From the NCBI RefSeq assembly GCF_004116455.1, contig NZ_PDJU01000001.1:124001-188000 (forward strand): a stretch of DNA of 64,000 nt. The letters run 5' to 3'. The DNA comes from Arcobacter sp. F155. Lineage in GTDB: Bacteria > Campylobacterota > Campylobacteria > Campylobacterales > Arcobacteraceae. Numbering within the stretch: position 1 is the first letter of the stretch; each line of letters begins with the position of its first letter. The notes under the pieces were generated by a model, which was not told where the DNA came from, searched no databases, and saw only the letters and a program-made list of their open reading frames with translations. The position numbers and the translations under genes were made by a program. This document shows, one piece after another, positions 25,286 through 33,770 of this stretch.

Positions 25286-25366
25286 TAAAAAGTAAAAATT
25301 ACATTCAATTTTTAAATCATTTTTTCAATCCTGATGTATATCACTAAAATTAAATCTATTATTGGG

Positions 25367-25372
25367 TATAAT
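25367..25372 (+). promoter_or_regulatory. -10 box of the tRNA methyltransferase gene
   Basis: TATAAT within ATTGGGTATAATCTC lies 25 bp before the preferred TTG start at 25398. The spacing leaves a normal short leader with an AGGGG ribosome site. Confidence 0.6.
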
Positions 25373-25397
25373 CTCAGAAAAATACTTAGGGGTAAAT

Positions 25398-26108
25398 TTG
25401 CTTTTATATCAGCCTAGTAATGGTTATTGTTACAATAGTGATACACACTTTTTATATAATTTTATTTCAATAAATTTAGAAAAATTTAAAAATATAAAAG
25501 GTGACTTGCTTGATATAGGAAGTGGAAGTGGTATTTTAGGTCTTTTAGTTTCAAGGGATTATGAAAAATTAAATTTAAACCAATGTGAAATTCAAAATGT
25601 ATTTCAAGAGTTTTCTTCACGAAATGCAGCTTGCAATAAGATAGAAGCTAAGATGCACAAGGGTTCATTTTTAGAGTTAAACTTTGATAAACAGTTTGAT
25701 ATTTGTGTTTCTAATCCTCCTTTTTATCATAGTGATGTAATAAAAAGTGAAAATGAGATTAAAAGAATAGCAAGATACAATGATAATATGCCTTTAAGAG
25801 ATTTTATTAAAAAAGTTTCAAAAATATTAAAAAGTAATGGTAAGTTCTTTTTTTGCTATGATGTTAAGCAGTTAAATGAGATTATTTTTTATTTAAAAGA
25901 GTATAGATTAAATATTGAGTCGTTGCAGTTTGTTCATCCAAAAAAGGATAAAGATGCTACTTTGGTTTTAGTATATGCTAGAAAGAACTCTAAGTCATTA
26001 CTTAGTGTTTTAAAACCAGTAGTAGTTTTTGAAGATGAAGATTTTACCCAAGAAGTACAAGAGATTTATAAAAAATCTTCAACACACAGTATAAAAGTAG
26101 AAGTATGA
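25398..26108 (+). CDS. tRNA1(Val) (adenine37-N6)-methyltransferase-like protein
   Basis: This SAM-dependent methyltransferase of about 236 residues belongs to the TrmN6/YfiC family. The SAM motif is LLDIGSGSGILGLL, and the catalytic NPP[FY] motif of N6-adenine enzymes appears as CVSNPPFYHSD. The start is placed at TTG 25398. It has AGGGG at 5-nt spacing and puts the family N-terminus (LYQPSNGYCYNSD) at the beginning. The in-frame TTG at 25362 lies upstream of the -10 box and cannot be in the mRNA from that promoter. It overlaps the next gene by 4 bp. Confidence 0.85.
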   Translation: MLLYQPSNGYCYNSDTHFLYNFISINLEKFKNIKGDLLDIGSGSGILGLLVSRDYEKLNLNQCEIQNVFQEFSSRNAACNKIEAKMHKGSFLELNFDKQFDICVSNPPFYHSDVIKSENEIKRIARYNDNMPLRDFIKKVSKILKSNGKFFFCYDVKQLNEIIFYLKEYRLNIESLQFVHPKKDKDATLVLVYARKNSKSLLSVLKPVVVFEDEDFTQEVQEIYKKSSTHSIKVEV

Positions 26109-26485
26109 GTTTAATAAAAAAAGATGGCTATGATTTTGCATTTAATCCAAAAGGTTGTGACTCTTGTGAGGGTAACTGCTGTATTGGTGAAAGTGGAAAT
26201 ATTTGGATTTCAAGACAAGAGATTGAGTATTTAAAAAATCATCTAAATATTTCAATAGAAGAGTTAGCTTCAAAGTATATTGAAAAAAGAGGTTATAGAT
26301 ATAGTATCAAAGAGAGAAAACTTGCAGAAAACAATTATGCCTGTATCTTTTTTGATTTAGAAAAGAAACAGTGTGGTATTTACGAAGCAAGACCTACTCA
26401 GTGTAGAACATTTCCTTTTTGGGAATATTTTAAAACAAATAAAGAAGAGGTTATAAAAGAGTGTCCAGCTATAAAAGAGCTTTAG
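26105..26485 (+). CDS. YkgJ-type cysteine cluster protein (zinc/iron-chelating domain)
   Basis: The 126-residue protein has the CxxCxxxCC-like N-terminal cluster (CDSCEGNCCIG, about 18-28), then ACIFFDLEKKQCGIYEARPTQCRTFPFW near 80-110, which is the conserved second half of the family. Function is unknown. The fold is thought to bind metal. It lies between and overlaps the methyltransferase (4 bp) and the TPR lipoprotein (25 bp), so all are translated from one message. Confidence 0.85.
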   Translation: MSLIKKDGYDFAFNPKGCDSCEGNCCIGESGNIWISRQEIEYLKNHLNISIEELASKYIEKRGYRYSIKERKLAENNYACIFFDLEKKQCGIYEARPTQCRTFPFWEYFKTNKEEVIKECPAIKEL

Positions 26486-27756
26486 TTTTATTACCAATTA
26501 TATTTATTTTCTTTGGTTGCGTTCCTCAAACCAGCAACCTAATAAAGTATGATTATAAATATAAAGCATATGAAAATGAGAATGAATTAATTTTACATGC
26601 TTTAGAGTATATGAAACAAGGAAATAGACAAAAAGCAAGTATACTATTTTTAAATCTTTTTAATAAAACATTAAATGATGAGTATTTATTTGAATACTCA
26701 AGATTAGCTTTTTCTATAAAAAACTATCAAGATATTATTACAATAGTAGAAGCTAATAAAGAGCATATCAAAAAAAATGAAGATAAAGTTTCAAAGATTT
26801 ATATCTTGTCTTTAATGCAAACAAAACAAGTAGATAAAGCAAAAGTTGTACTGGATGATTTACTAAAAAGATATGATACGGATAGTAATAAAGAGCTATT
26901 AGCTAATATCTATTTATTAAAAAAAGATTATGAAAAAGCAAAAGATGTTTTTGAAGAGGTTTATGAGTCAACGTTAACTTCAAATACTTTATTAAATCTT
27001 GTTGATGTAATGTACACATATTTAAATGAGAAAGAAGATGCTATAAACTATTTAGAATCTCATTTAAAAGTTTACGGATGTGATAATTTAGTATGTTCAA
27101 AACTACTTGGTTTTTATCAAGAACAAAAAGATATTAATGGGGTTATCTCAGTTTTAAAAAGAACATATATAAGTTTTAAAGAAGATGATAAAAACAAATA
27201 TACAGTAGATAAAGTTTACAAACTTCTAATGTATTATTTAGAGAAGAAAGATATTAACGAAGCAATTGCTTTTTTAGAAGAGACAAAAGCAAATGATGAA
27301 AAGCTTTTATCTCTATATCAAAATGCAAGAATGTCAAATAAAGCTTATGAATTAGTACAAAAGTTATATAAAAGAACAGGTAATTTAGACTATCTAGCAC
27401 AAGTTGCAATGTTAGAGTTTGAAGTTGCCAAAGATAGAGAAAAAGTTTTAAAAAGCGTAATTAAAAAATTTGAAGATGTTTTAGCAGTATTGGATAATCA
27501 CATTTATCAGAACTATTTAGGTTATATTTTAATTGACTATGATATTGATGTAAAAAAAGGACTTAAATTAGTTGAAAAAGCTTTGGAAAAAGCACCAAAT
27601 AATTTAGCATATATTGATTCTTTAGCATGGGGACAGTATAAACTGAAAGATTGTAAAAATGCAAAAATCAATATGCAAAAAGTTGTTGATAGTGCTGGAT
27701 TAAATGATGATGAGATTAGAACTCACTGGGAAAAAATTAAGGAGTGTAGTAAGTGA
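26461..27756 (+). CDS. TPR-repeat lipoprotein
   Basis: The 431-residue protein starts at GTG (26461) inside the previous gene. The signal sequence ends FIFFGC, a lipobox with Cys at about 20. Helical repeats of TPR type fill the rest, for example [39 protein letters not shown] and [21 protein letters not shown]. Such outer-membrane or periplasmic TPR proteins act as assembly or interaction platforms. The specific partner is unknown. It overlaps trpC by 4 bp. Confidence 0.85.
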   Translation: MSSYKRALVLLPIIFIFFGCVPQTSNLIKYDYKYKAYENENELILHALEYMKQGNRQKASILFLNLFNKTLNDEYLFEYSRLAFSIKNYQDIITIVEANKEHIKKNEDKVSKIYILSLMQTKQVDKAKVVLDDLLKRYDTDSNKELLANIYLLKKDYEKAKDVFEEVYESTLTSNTLLNLVDVMYTYLNEKEDAINYLESHLKVYGCDNLVCSKLLGFYQEQKDINGVISVLKRTYISFKEDDKNKYTVDKVYKLLMYYLEKKDINEAIAFLEETKANDEKLLSLYQNARMSNKAYELVQKLYKRTGNLDYLAQVAMLEFEVAKDREKVLKSVIKKFEDVLAVLDNHIYQNYLGYILIDYDIDVKKGLKLVEKALEKAPNNLAYIDSLAWGQYKLKDCKNAKINMQKVVDSAGLNDDEIRTHWEKIKECSK

Positions 27757-28544
27757 TATTAGATGAAATTAATAGAAGAACGTTAGAAGATGTTGAGAGA
27801 AGAAAAAAAGAGTATTCTCTAGATTGGTTAGGAAGAAGTTTAAGTGCTAATCCATTTCCTCCAAGAGATGTAAAGCCATATTTAACATCTACAAAAGAAG
27901 AACCAATTAGAATTATTGCTGAAGTAAAAAAGGCAAGTCCAAGTAAAGGTGTTATAAAAGAGGATTTTGATCCTTTAGCTATTGCACAAGAGTATTCAGC
28001 AAATGGAGCAAATGCAATCTCTGTTTTAACAGAACCACATTATTTTCAAGGAAATTTAGAGTATTTAACTCAAATAAGAAGATATGTTCCAACACCAGTT
28101 CTTAGAAAAGATTTTATCTTAGATAAGTATCAAATCGTAGAAGCTTTAGTTTATGGAGCTGACTTTATTTTACTTATTGCAAAAAGTTTAAGTACAAAAG
28201 ATTTAAAAGAGCTTTATGAGTATGCACTTCATTTAGGTTTAGAAGTATTAGTTGAAATACATGATAAAGAAGACTTAAAAAAAGCTATGCATTGTGGTGC
28301 AAATATTATTGGTATCAATCATAGAAATCTTGAAACATTTGAAATGGATATGAATCTTTGTGATGAATTAATTCCAATGATTCCAAATGGAAAAATCATT
28401 GTAGCTGAATCAGGGGTTTCAAATATTGAGACTATTAAAAGATTAAATTCAATAGGAGCAGATGCCTTTTTAATTGGGGAACACTTTATGAGAGTTCCAA
28501 GTATTGAGGAGGAGCTAAAAAGCTTCAAAAATGCTTTAGCGTAA
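27753..28544 (+). CDS. trpC: Indole-3-glycerol phosphate synthase
   Basis: The 263-residue TIM-barrel enzyme closes the indole ring in tryptophan synthesis. The [12 protein letters not shown] motif (catalytic Glu and Lys), [44 protein letters not shown] and VAESGVSN are all present. The length is normal. It is translationally coupled to the upstream lipoprotein and ends in a hairpin shared with the convergent gene. trpF is 7 kb away, so the pathway genes are scattered. Confidence 0.96.
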   Translation: MILDEINRRTLEDVERRKKEYSLDWLGRSLSANPFPPRDVKPYLTSTKEEPIRIIAEVKKASPSKGVIKEDFDPLAIAQEYSANGANAISVLTEPHYFQGNLEYLTQIRRYVPTPVLRKDFILDKYQIVEALVYGADFILLIAKSLSTKDLKELYEYALHLGLEVLVEIHDKEDLKKAMHCGANIIGINHRNLETFEMDMNLCDELIPMIPNGKIIVAESGVSNIETIKRLNSIGADAFLIGEHFMRVPSIEEELKSFKNALA

Positions 28545-28563
28545 GATTACGCTAAGGCATTTT
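28527..28563. terminator. Bidirectional terminator between trpC and the YajG-like gene
   Basis: AAAATGCTTTAGCGTAA pairs with TTACGCTAAGGCATTTT, a 17-bp arm with one T-G wobble and a very tight loop. It spans the trpC stop codon and the last codons of the convergent gene. Confidence 0.75.
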
Positions 28564-29208
28564 GTCTATTTTTGTTTTAACTTCTTTTATATGTAGTTTT
28601 AATGCATTTTTAATTACTTCTACAAAATTGCTTTCTAAACCTGTTTGATAATAACCTTTTGTAAAGACATTTATTTCATTTTCTTTTGTTGTGTTTATCT
28701 TTAAGTTTGTAGCTATTTCTGTACTTAAAGTAATAGCCCAAAAACCAGGTGTCATCCAAGTCCAAAACTTATTTATATCAACATTTACAATCTTAGTATC
28801 AGTAGTAATATTTTTTTCATCTTTAATAACTTGATATCCTGATTCTAAAAAAGCTATTTCAATATTTTCTTTCATTAAAGAACTAACCGTTTGACCTTCT
28901 TTTAATAAAATGTCACCTAATCCTTTACCATAGCTATTTCTTTTTCTTGCTATAGCTCTTGCTTGTACTTCTTTAGTATTAATTTCATCAGGGCTTAAAG
29001 ATGGAATATTTGGGTCTCTAGGATTAAATTCAAATCTTCTATTATCTTTTACTTCTTTTATAAAAACACTTAATTGTGAGTTGTTATTTACTTTTGTTTC
29101 TTTTGCCTCTTGCTTGATAGTTACTTCACCACGCTTGATTGCACAACCACTTAGAATAAATACTAAAGAGATTGGAATTAATGCTAATAATAAATTTTTA
29201 ATCTTCAT
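28552..29208 (-). CDS. YajG-like lipoprotein
   Basis: The 218-residue protein has a lipoprotein signal ending LSGC (Cys22). The middle contains IKEVKDNRRFEF, VQARAIARKRNSYGKGLGDILLKEGQTVSSLMKENIEIAFLESGYQV and IVNVDINKFWTWMTPGFWAI. This pattern recalls the YajG/lipoprotein-16 family, a predicted outer-membrane lipoprotein of unknown function. It follows the duplicated-domain lipoprotein by 10 bp and is probably in the same operon. The assignment to the family is by memory of the W-T-PGFWA motif. Confidence 0.65.
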   Translation of the reverse strand: MKIKNLLLALIPISLVFILSGCAIKRGEVTIKQEAKETKVNNNSQLSVFIKEVKDNRRFEFNPRDPNIPSLSPDEINTKEVQARAIARKRNSYGKGLGDILLKEGQTVSSLMKENIEIAFLESGYQVIKDEKNITTDTKIVNVDINKFWTWMTPGFWAITLSTEIATNLKINTTKENEINVFTKGYYQTGLESNFVEVIKNALKLHIKEVKTKIDKMP

Positions 29209-29218
29209 GTTTTACCTT

Positions 29219-30004
29219 TTATTGTAGAGAGAAGTCTATTTCTTCTTCAAGTTCTTTAATCCAGATATTGTAGTTATTATGAATATTATAATGAGTATCT
29301 GCACCTAACTTTTCACTTGTAATATAAGTGATACTATAACTATTTAAACTATAATCAATTCTAACGAAAGCTGTATGAACTCTTCTTACAACTTTTGCTA
29401 AGATAAAGCCATCTTCTTGTTTGCTCATAACCCAGCTAATCTTTTCTCCTGCATTTAGAATTTTTTCTTCTATTTTAGATAGTGAATTATAGTTTTTATT
29501 AATTTTTTTATTTACAACATTATAAATAGGTTTGTATTTATTATTTCCCGCATCTAAGGGATTTTTCTTATACTCATTAGATAACTTTTCTGCCTCAATT
29601 AAAGAAGAAGTCATCTTTAAAGGAGTTAACTTAGCATCAATTTGATTTTCTAAGTTTCTTACCCATCCATTATAGTTTTTATGAATAGTATTTTTTGAAC
29701 TATCATAGTTTAAATTTTCTGCTTCTAGAAGTTTTATTGAGTAAGAGTCTTTATCAAAAGAGATAGATACTTTTGCAACATGGTCTCTGATTACAAGTTT
29801 ACCAATAATCGTATTTTCATCAGTTTGTTTCATACTCCATCCAAGAAACTTTCCTGATTGGATAATTGCATTGTAAACAGTTTGGTTTTGAGTTTTTGTA
29901 GAGAAGTTTTTTGTCTCAACATTATATACTTTATTGATTCCGCAACCAACAAACAGTAAAGCTAATAATGAAAGAACTAAAGAATGTAGAATACTCTTTT
30001 TCAT
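29219..30004 (-). CDS. Lipoprotein with two copies of an ~85-residue domain
   Basis: The 261-residue protein has a signal ending FVGC (Cys21). Two homologous halves are visible. About 44-125 runs from IQSGKFLGWSMKQ and IIGKLVIRDHVAKVSI to NTIHKNYNGWVRNLE. About 185-260 runs from LNAGEKISWVMSKQ and ILAKVVRRVHTAFVRI to YNIHNNYNIWIKELE. Each reads as beta strands followed by a helix, with conserved G..W, R.H...V.I and N.W...LE. The function is unknown. It is the first gene of a two-gene lipoprotein operon, with its own 95-bp upstream gap. Confidence 0.75.
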   Translation of the reverse strand: MKKSILHSLVLSLLALLFVGCGINKVYNVETKNFSTKTQNQTVYNAIIQSGKFLGWSMKQTDENTIIGKLVIRDHVAKVSISFDKDSYSIKLLEAENLNYDSSKNTIHKNYNGWVRNLENQIDAKLTPLKMTSSLIEAEKLSNEYKKNPLDAGNNKYKPIYNVVNKKINKNYNSLSKIEEKILNAGEKISWVMSKQEDGFILAKVVRRVHTAFVRIDYSLNSYSITYITSEKLGADTHYNIHNNYNIWIKELEEEIDFSLQ

Positions 30005-30099
30005 GTATTTCCTTTTAAATGATTTAGGAAATTATTTTATCAAAAAGAAGCTATTAAATATATTTATTTTAGTTATATTTTAGAAGAAAAGAAGAACTA

Positions 30100-31599
30100 T
30101 TAAAGCTCTTCTTCAAATACTTTACTTAGAATTTCACTTTCACTAAGTTCTTTTTTAACCTCAGTTTTAGGAGGGTTTTTAATAAGTAAAACCATCTCTT
30201 TTAAATCATCTAAGTTATATTTTGTAAGGTTATTAATTAAAGTATCGTTAATCATCTCTTTTTTAAGAGTATCGTTATTTATCATTTTACCAATAACAGT
30301 TTGAAGGTTTTTTCTTGTTCTTTCAAATACTTGCTCTTCTTCTGTTAATACTTTAAACTCTTTTTCAATATAAGCAATAAGGCTATCACCTTTATATTTA
30401 TAAGTTTTAACAGTGTTATAAACAAACTCTTGAGATTTTACATCTTCAACATAAACATTTGTAAATACATATCCACCAACTGCAACTAATCCAACTAAAG
30501 ATTTAACAGGATTGTGTGAACAAATAAAGTCTTCTTTTACTCTTACTGGTGCATACTCTAAAGATGTAATGTTGTTTCTTAATACAATGAAGTTTTTATT
30601 TACTTCAATTGGTCCACCTTTTAGGGAAACTAATTCATTTTTAAAGGCTAAAAAATCTCCATCAACTCTTTTTGGACTTCCTTCAAGTGTTGTAAGTTCA
30701 TTATCACTTACATCAAAGTCACCTTCAACTTCATGAAATCTAAGGGGAAGTTTTGAAAGGTTTTCTAACTTTCCTGCAAGTCTTACATCTCCATGAACTC
30801 TTACTGAGTTATCTGGTAAAACATGATATTTTTTGATACCCATTCTATGAAGCCATCTTTCTACTTCATCTCTTGTAGTTAAGGCAAGAAGTGGTTTATA
30901 GATGTGACCAATAACTTCTTCACCTTTATATTTCCACATCTTCTTTTCTTCATCAAAGTTTCTAGAAATATGGTTTAAAGAGATATCAGTAAATAGATTC
31001 CATGAAATTTCATCTGCAATATCATTTAGGTTTTTAAGTTGATTCCAATAACACACATAGTCTTGACCAACAGTAATTGGACCACCTCTTAAAAGTTCTA
31101 ATCTATTTTTAGAACAGTCAAAAGTACCTTCTACATATTTTGGTCCACCTTCTAAAGATGTAATTACATTATTTGAACAGTTAAAGTAGTTTGTAATACT
31201 TCTTGGAGCACCCTCAATAGACTCTAATCTATTATTCGAACAGTTATAATATCCAGCAACTTCTTTTGGTCCATATGAAAGGTTATTTTTGATTTCATTA
31301 TTTGAACAGTCAAAGTCTCCAACTTCATTTGGAGCACCAAAAAGTGATGTTAATTGATTATGTGAACAGTTAAAGTCTCTTACTACTTTTTTAGGAGAAC
31401 CTTTTAGGCTTGTTAAATTATTGTTTGACACATTGAAATATCCATCTACAACATCAAATTTTACAGGAAGTTCTGGCTCATCAATTTTTCCTTCAAGATT
31501 TACACTACCGTGAACAGTGATATATAAATCTTCTGAAATAGTAAAATTTTCTATTCCTTTTTTAGTCAACCATTTTTTAACATCAATTACATTATCCAT
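30100..31599 (-). CDS. Two-module leucine-rich-repeat-like protein of 21-residue repeats
   Basis: The 499-residue protein has no signal peptide or membrane helix, so it is probably cytoplasmic. It consists of two homologous modules (about 1-235 and 243-413). Each has a WL..GI header with VHG.V.L.GK and LP..F, then 21-residue repeats with the pattern V.G.F.CS.N.LTSL.G.P, and ends in KYKG..I..I.K. Module 1 has seven repeats (about 50-197) and module 2 four. A charged helical tail (about 415-499) follows. Such repeats are best known to me from large phage proteins. The function is unknown. It is isolated, with 236 bp upstream. Confidence 0.75.
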   Translation of the reverse strand: MDNVIDVKKWLTKKGIENFTISEDLYITVHGSVNLEGKIDEPELPVKFDVVDGYFNVSNNNLTSLKGSPKKVVRDFNCSHNQLTSLFGAPNEVGDFDCSNNEIKNNLSYGPKEVAGYYNCSNNRLESIEGAPRSITNYFNCSNNVITSLEGGPKYVEGTFDCSKNRLELLRGGPITVGQDYVCYWNQLKNLNDIADEISWNLFTDISLNHISRNFDEEKKMWKYKGEEVIGHIYKPLLALTTRDEVERWLHRMGIKKYHVLPDNSVRVHGDVRLAGKLENLSKLPLRFHEVEGDFDVSDNELTTLEGSPKRVDGDFLAFKNELVSLKGGPIEVNKNFIVLRNNITSLEYAPVRVKEDFICSHNPVKSLVGLVAVGGYVFTNVYVEDVKSQEFVYNTVKTYKYKGDSLIAYIEKEFKVLTEEEQVFERTRKNLQTVIGKMINNDTLKKEMINDTLINNLTKYNLDDLKEMVLLIKNPPKTEVKKELSESEILSKVFEEEL

Positions 31600-31823
31600 T
31601 AAGTGCCTTTAAAATATTTATAAATATTCATAAAATTATAAAGATTGTACCATATTTTATTTTACACTTTTATTTACAAATTAAAAGTTTTTTGTTATAA
31701 ATGTAAAATACTACTGAAGAAGCTATATATAGGAGTATAAGAGCTATTTGAAAATATGAAAAATGTTCTTTAATAATAATTAGAATAAATAAAAAAGAAA
31801 GTTATATAAATAGTTATTTTTTT

Positions 31824-31851
31824 AAAGATACAAAAATTAATTTGTATCTTT
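31824..31851 (+). terminator. Intrinsic-terminator-like hairpin with plus-strand T tract
   Basis: AAAGATACAAA and TTTGTATCTTT form an 11-bp stem with loop AATTAA, and the plus strand continues as TTTTC, giving a run of seven T residues. The stop codon of the minus-strand gene at 31837 lies in the loop. No plus-strand gene ends here, so it either acts weakly for the minus gene or terminates an unannotated plus-strand RNA. Confidence 0.5.
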
Positions 31852-32274
31852 TTTTCTTGATTTTATTAATGTAATTAGTCCAAAAATACCAAATAAGAAA
31901 CCTAAAGCAGAAATCATATTTAGGTATCTATCATATGGAGTTTTTTCAAACTCTTTTACATTTTTGTTTTCATCAACTGTAATATGAAAACTTTTTAGGT
32001 GTGAACCATGGTCACTAGGAACATCAATATCAACTCTCCATTTACCATGTGAATCTGGAATAAATGCAAAATTTCCATTTAGGTCTGTCTTACCCTTTGT
32101 AAATGGAAGTGAACTCTCAGGAGCATAAATAGTAACCTTTGCATTATCAATTGCTATATTGTTTGGTGCAGTTACTCTAACTCCTACCGCACCATCAACA
32201 ATATCATAGAATACACCATGGGCAAATAGTGAAATGTTTAATATAAAAGTAAATAATAGAGTTTTAAACAACAT
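31837..32274 (-). CDS. Exported protein with carboxypeptidase-regulatory-like domain and C-terminal membrane helix
   Basis: The 145-residue protein has a signal peptide (to about 18, ending LFAHG). A small beta-sandwich region (about 25-105) follows, with GVRVTAPNNIAIDNAKVTIYAP and TDLNGNFAFIPDSHGKWRVDI, the Spy0128/carboxypeptidase-regulatory style. A membrane helix at about 119-137 precedes a basic tail. Such proteins occur next to DUF4198 proteins and cobalt/nickel importers (the NikL type). The upstream neighbour by 2 bp is a DUF4198-like protein. No permease or ATPase is nearby, so a metal-uptake role is only a guess. Confidence 0.7.
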   Translation of the reverse strand: MLFKTLLFTFILNISLFAHGVFYDIVDGAVGVRVTAPNNIAIDNAKVTIYAPESSLPFTKGKTDLNGNFAFIPDSHGKWRVDIDVPSDHGSHLKSFHITVDENKNVKEFEKTPYDRYLNMISALGFLFGIFGLITLIKSRKKDTN

Positions 32275-32276
32275 AA

Positions 32277-32969
32277 TTACTTAACTTCAAATGAGATACT
32301 ACTTTGAATAGTGATATTACTTACTTTTGGGTCACTTAATTCACTTGTATAGTATTGAGCTGCAATAATTTGTAAACCTTTTGATTTTACAGGGATATTT
32401 GCAATACCATATTTATTTGTTTTTATATTTAAGTCTTCATAATCAGATGTTTCAAAACCAGCACCTTCTAAAGCTTTTCCATCTTTAATAACAAGTACAG
32501 GTAGTTTATCACCAACTTTTATTGTAAGTGGATTAATTAAAGGTACAACCTCAAGAGGAAGTCCAGATGGTTTTAGAAAACTTTCATTCCAGTCAAAGAA
32601 TCTTTTTCCATATTTAATACTTTTTAGAGTATTGTAAACGATACCATCATATTTTGATGGGTCAACATTCTCATATCCATTTTCACCTTTAACCCAATAA
32701 CCAGCATCAAAGATTAAACTCATCATCGCAGGTTTTTTAGCAGTTAATAAAACAGGTTGTTTTTTTGAGTAATCGATTCCTGTATTAATCTCTTTGTTGT
32801 TAATATCAAAAGCTAAAGCACCTTTTAATTGACTTGATTTATATTCTTGGAACTCTCCATGAGCCCAGAAACTTGCTTTATATGTGTTGTTTTCTGCTTT
32901 TTGTGCAGTAATTTGGTGTGCAAACAGTGTTGCAGTAGATAATAGTAGTGAAAGTGTAAGTTTTTTCAT
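32277..32969 (-). CDS. DUF4198-like periplasmic protein
   Basis: The 230-residue protein has a signal peptide (MKKLTLSLLLSTATLFAHQ). The body reads YKASFWAHGEFQEY, then PLEVVPLINPLTIKVGDKLPVLVIKDGKALEGAGFE and TNKYGIANIPVKSKGLQIIAAQYY, the plan of DUF4198 proteins found with nickel/cobalt transporters (NikK type). It starts the two-gene operon with the protein at 31837. Histidines follow the signal cleavage site (AHQ), as often seen for metal-handling periplasmic proteins. The link to nickel is from family context, not from this locus. Confidence 0.75.
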   Translation of the reverse strand: MKKLTLSLLLSTATLFAHQITAQKAENNTYKASFWAHGEFQEYKSSQLKGALAFDINNKEINTGIDYSKKQPVLLTAKKPAMMSLIFDAGYWVKGENGYENVDPSKYDGIVYNTLKSIKYGKRFFDWNESFLKPSGLPLEVVPLINPLTIKVGDKLPVLVIKDGKALEGAGFETSDYEDLNIKTNKYGIANIPVKSKGLQIIAAQYYTSELSDPKVSNITIQSSISFEVK

Positions 32970-33088
32970 TATATTCCTTCAAATGTAATTTTGATGGATT
33001 TTATTTGAAAAAGATTAAAGAAGCAATAGAATTTTGAGAATCTTGTGTATTTTTAGAACAAGGAGATTTAAATAAAAGAAAAAATCTT

Positions 33089-33766
33089 TTATTTAAATAG
33101 TGTTGAACCAACTCTAATCATATTTGAACCGCAAGCAATAGCTAGTTCAAAATCTGAGCTCATTCCCATAGAACAATATTTTGCTCCATGTTTTTTTAGT
33201 TCGTCAAAAATAGACTTTGTAGTAGTAAAAGAGTCTTTTATAATATTTCTATCCTCAACATGTGCCCCAATACTCATAACACCTTTAAGTCTTATATTTG
33301 GACACTCATTTAAAATCTTCTCATATATTTCAATAGCATCTTCTGGCATAACACCTGTTTTACTATCTTCTTTTGCTGAGTTTATTTGAAGTAGGCATGA
33401 CATCTTTTTATTCTTAGCTTCAAGTTTTTTATTTAACTCTTGAGCTAACTCTAAAGAGTCAAGTGATTGTACTAAAGTAGGGTTTAAATCAATTAAGTTA
33501 TTGATTTTATTTTTTTGTAGTCTTCCTACAAAATGCCATTCAAGAGGAAGTTCTTCTAAGTCAGTAGATTTTTGTTTTAAATCTTGAACTTTATTTTCCC
33601 CAAAAGCTCTTTGACCAGCACTATATAAAGTGGCTACATCTTCACTAGTAGAGTATTTTGAAATACCAATGATTTTTACAATATGGTGTTCAGATACTCT
33701 AAGTCTTGCAGCTTCTACTTTTGAAATAACTTTGTCTAAATTTTCTACAGCTTTAGTTTTATCCAT
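33089..33766 (-). CDS. YggS/PLPBP-family pyridoxal-phosphate homeostasis protein
   Basis: The 225-residue alanine-racemase-fold protein binds PLP. HHIVKIIGISKYSTSEDVATLYSAGQRAFGENKVQDL contains the PLP lysine. EWHFVGRLQKNKIN, the VQSLDSLELA strand, LKGVMSIGAHVED and CSMGMSSDFELAIACGSNMIRVGSTLF are all family motifs. It buffers PLP and affects amino-acid metabolism rather than acting as a known enzyme. It is the last gene of a long minus-strand operon and starts 4 bp after rseP. Confidence 0.93.
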   Translation of the reverse strand: MDKTKAVENLDKVISKVEAARLRVSEHHIVKIIGISKYSTSEDVATLYSAGQRAFGENKVQDLKQKSTDLEELPLEWHFVGRLQKNKINNLIDLNPTLVQSLDSLELAQELNKKLEAKNKKMSCLLQINSAKEDSKTGVMPEDAIEIYEKILNECPNIRLKGVMSIGAHVEDRNIIKDSFTTTKSIFDELKKHGAKYCSMGMSSDFELAIACGSNMIRVGSTLFK

Positions 33767-33770
33767 TTAT

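Noticed and set aside
30100-31599. Prophage origin for the LRR-like protein region
   Set aside because: No integrase, capsid, terminase, tail or lysis gene lies nearby, and base composition looks like the neighbours, so only the protein's repeat style resembles phage proteins.
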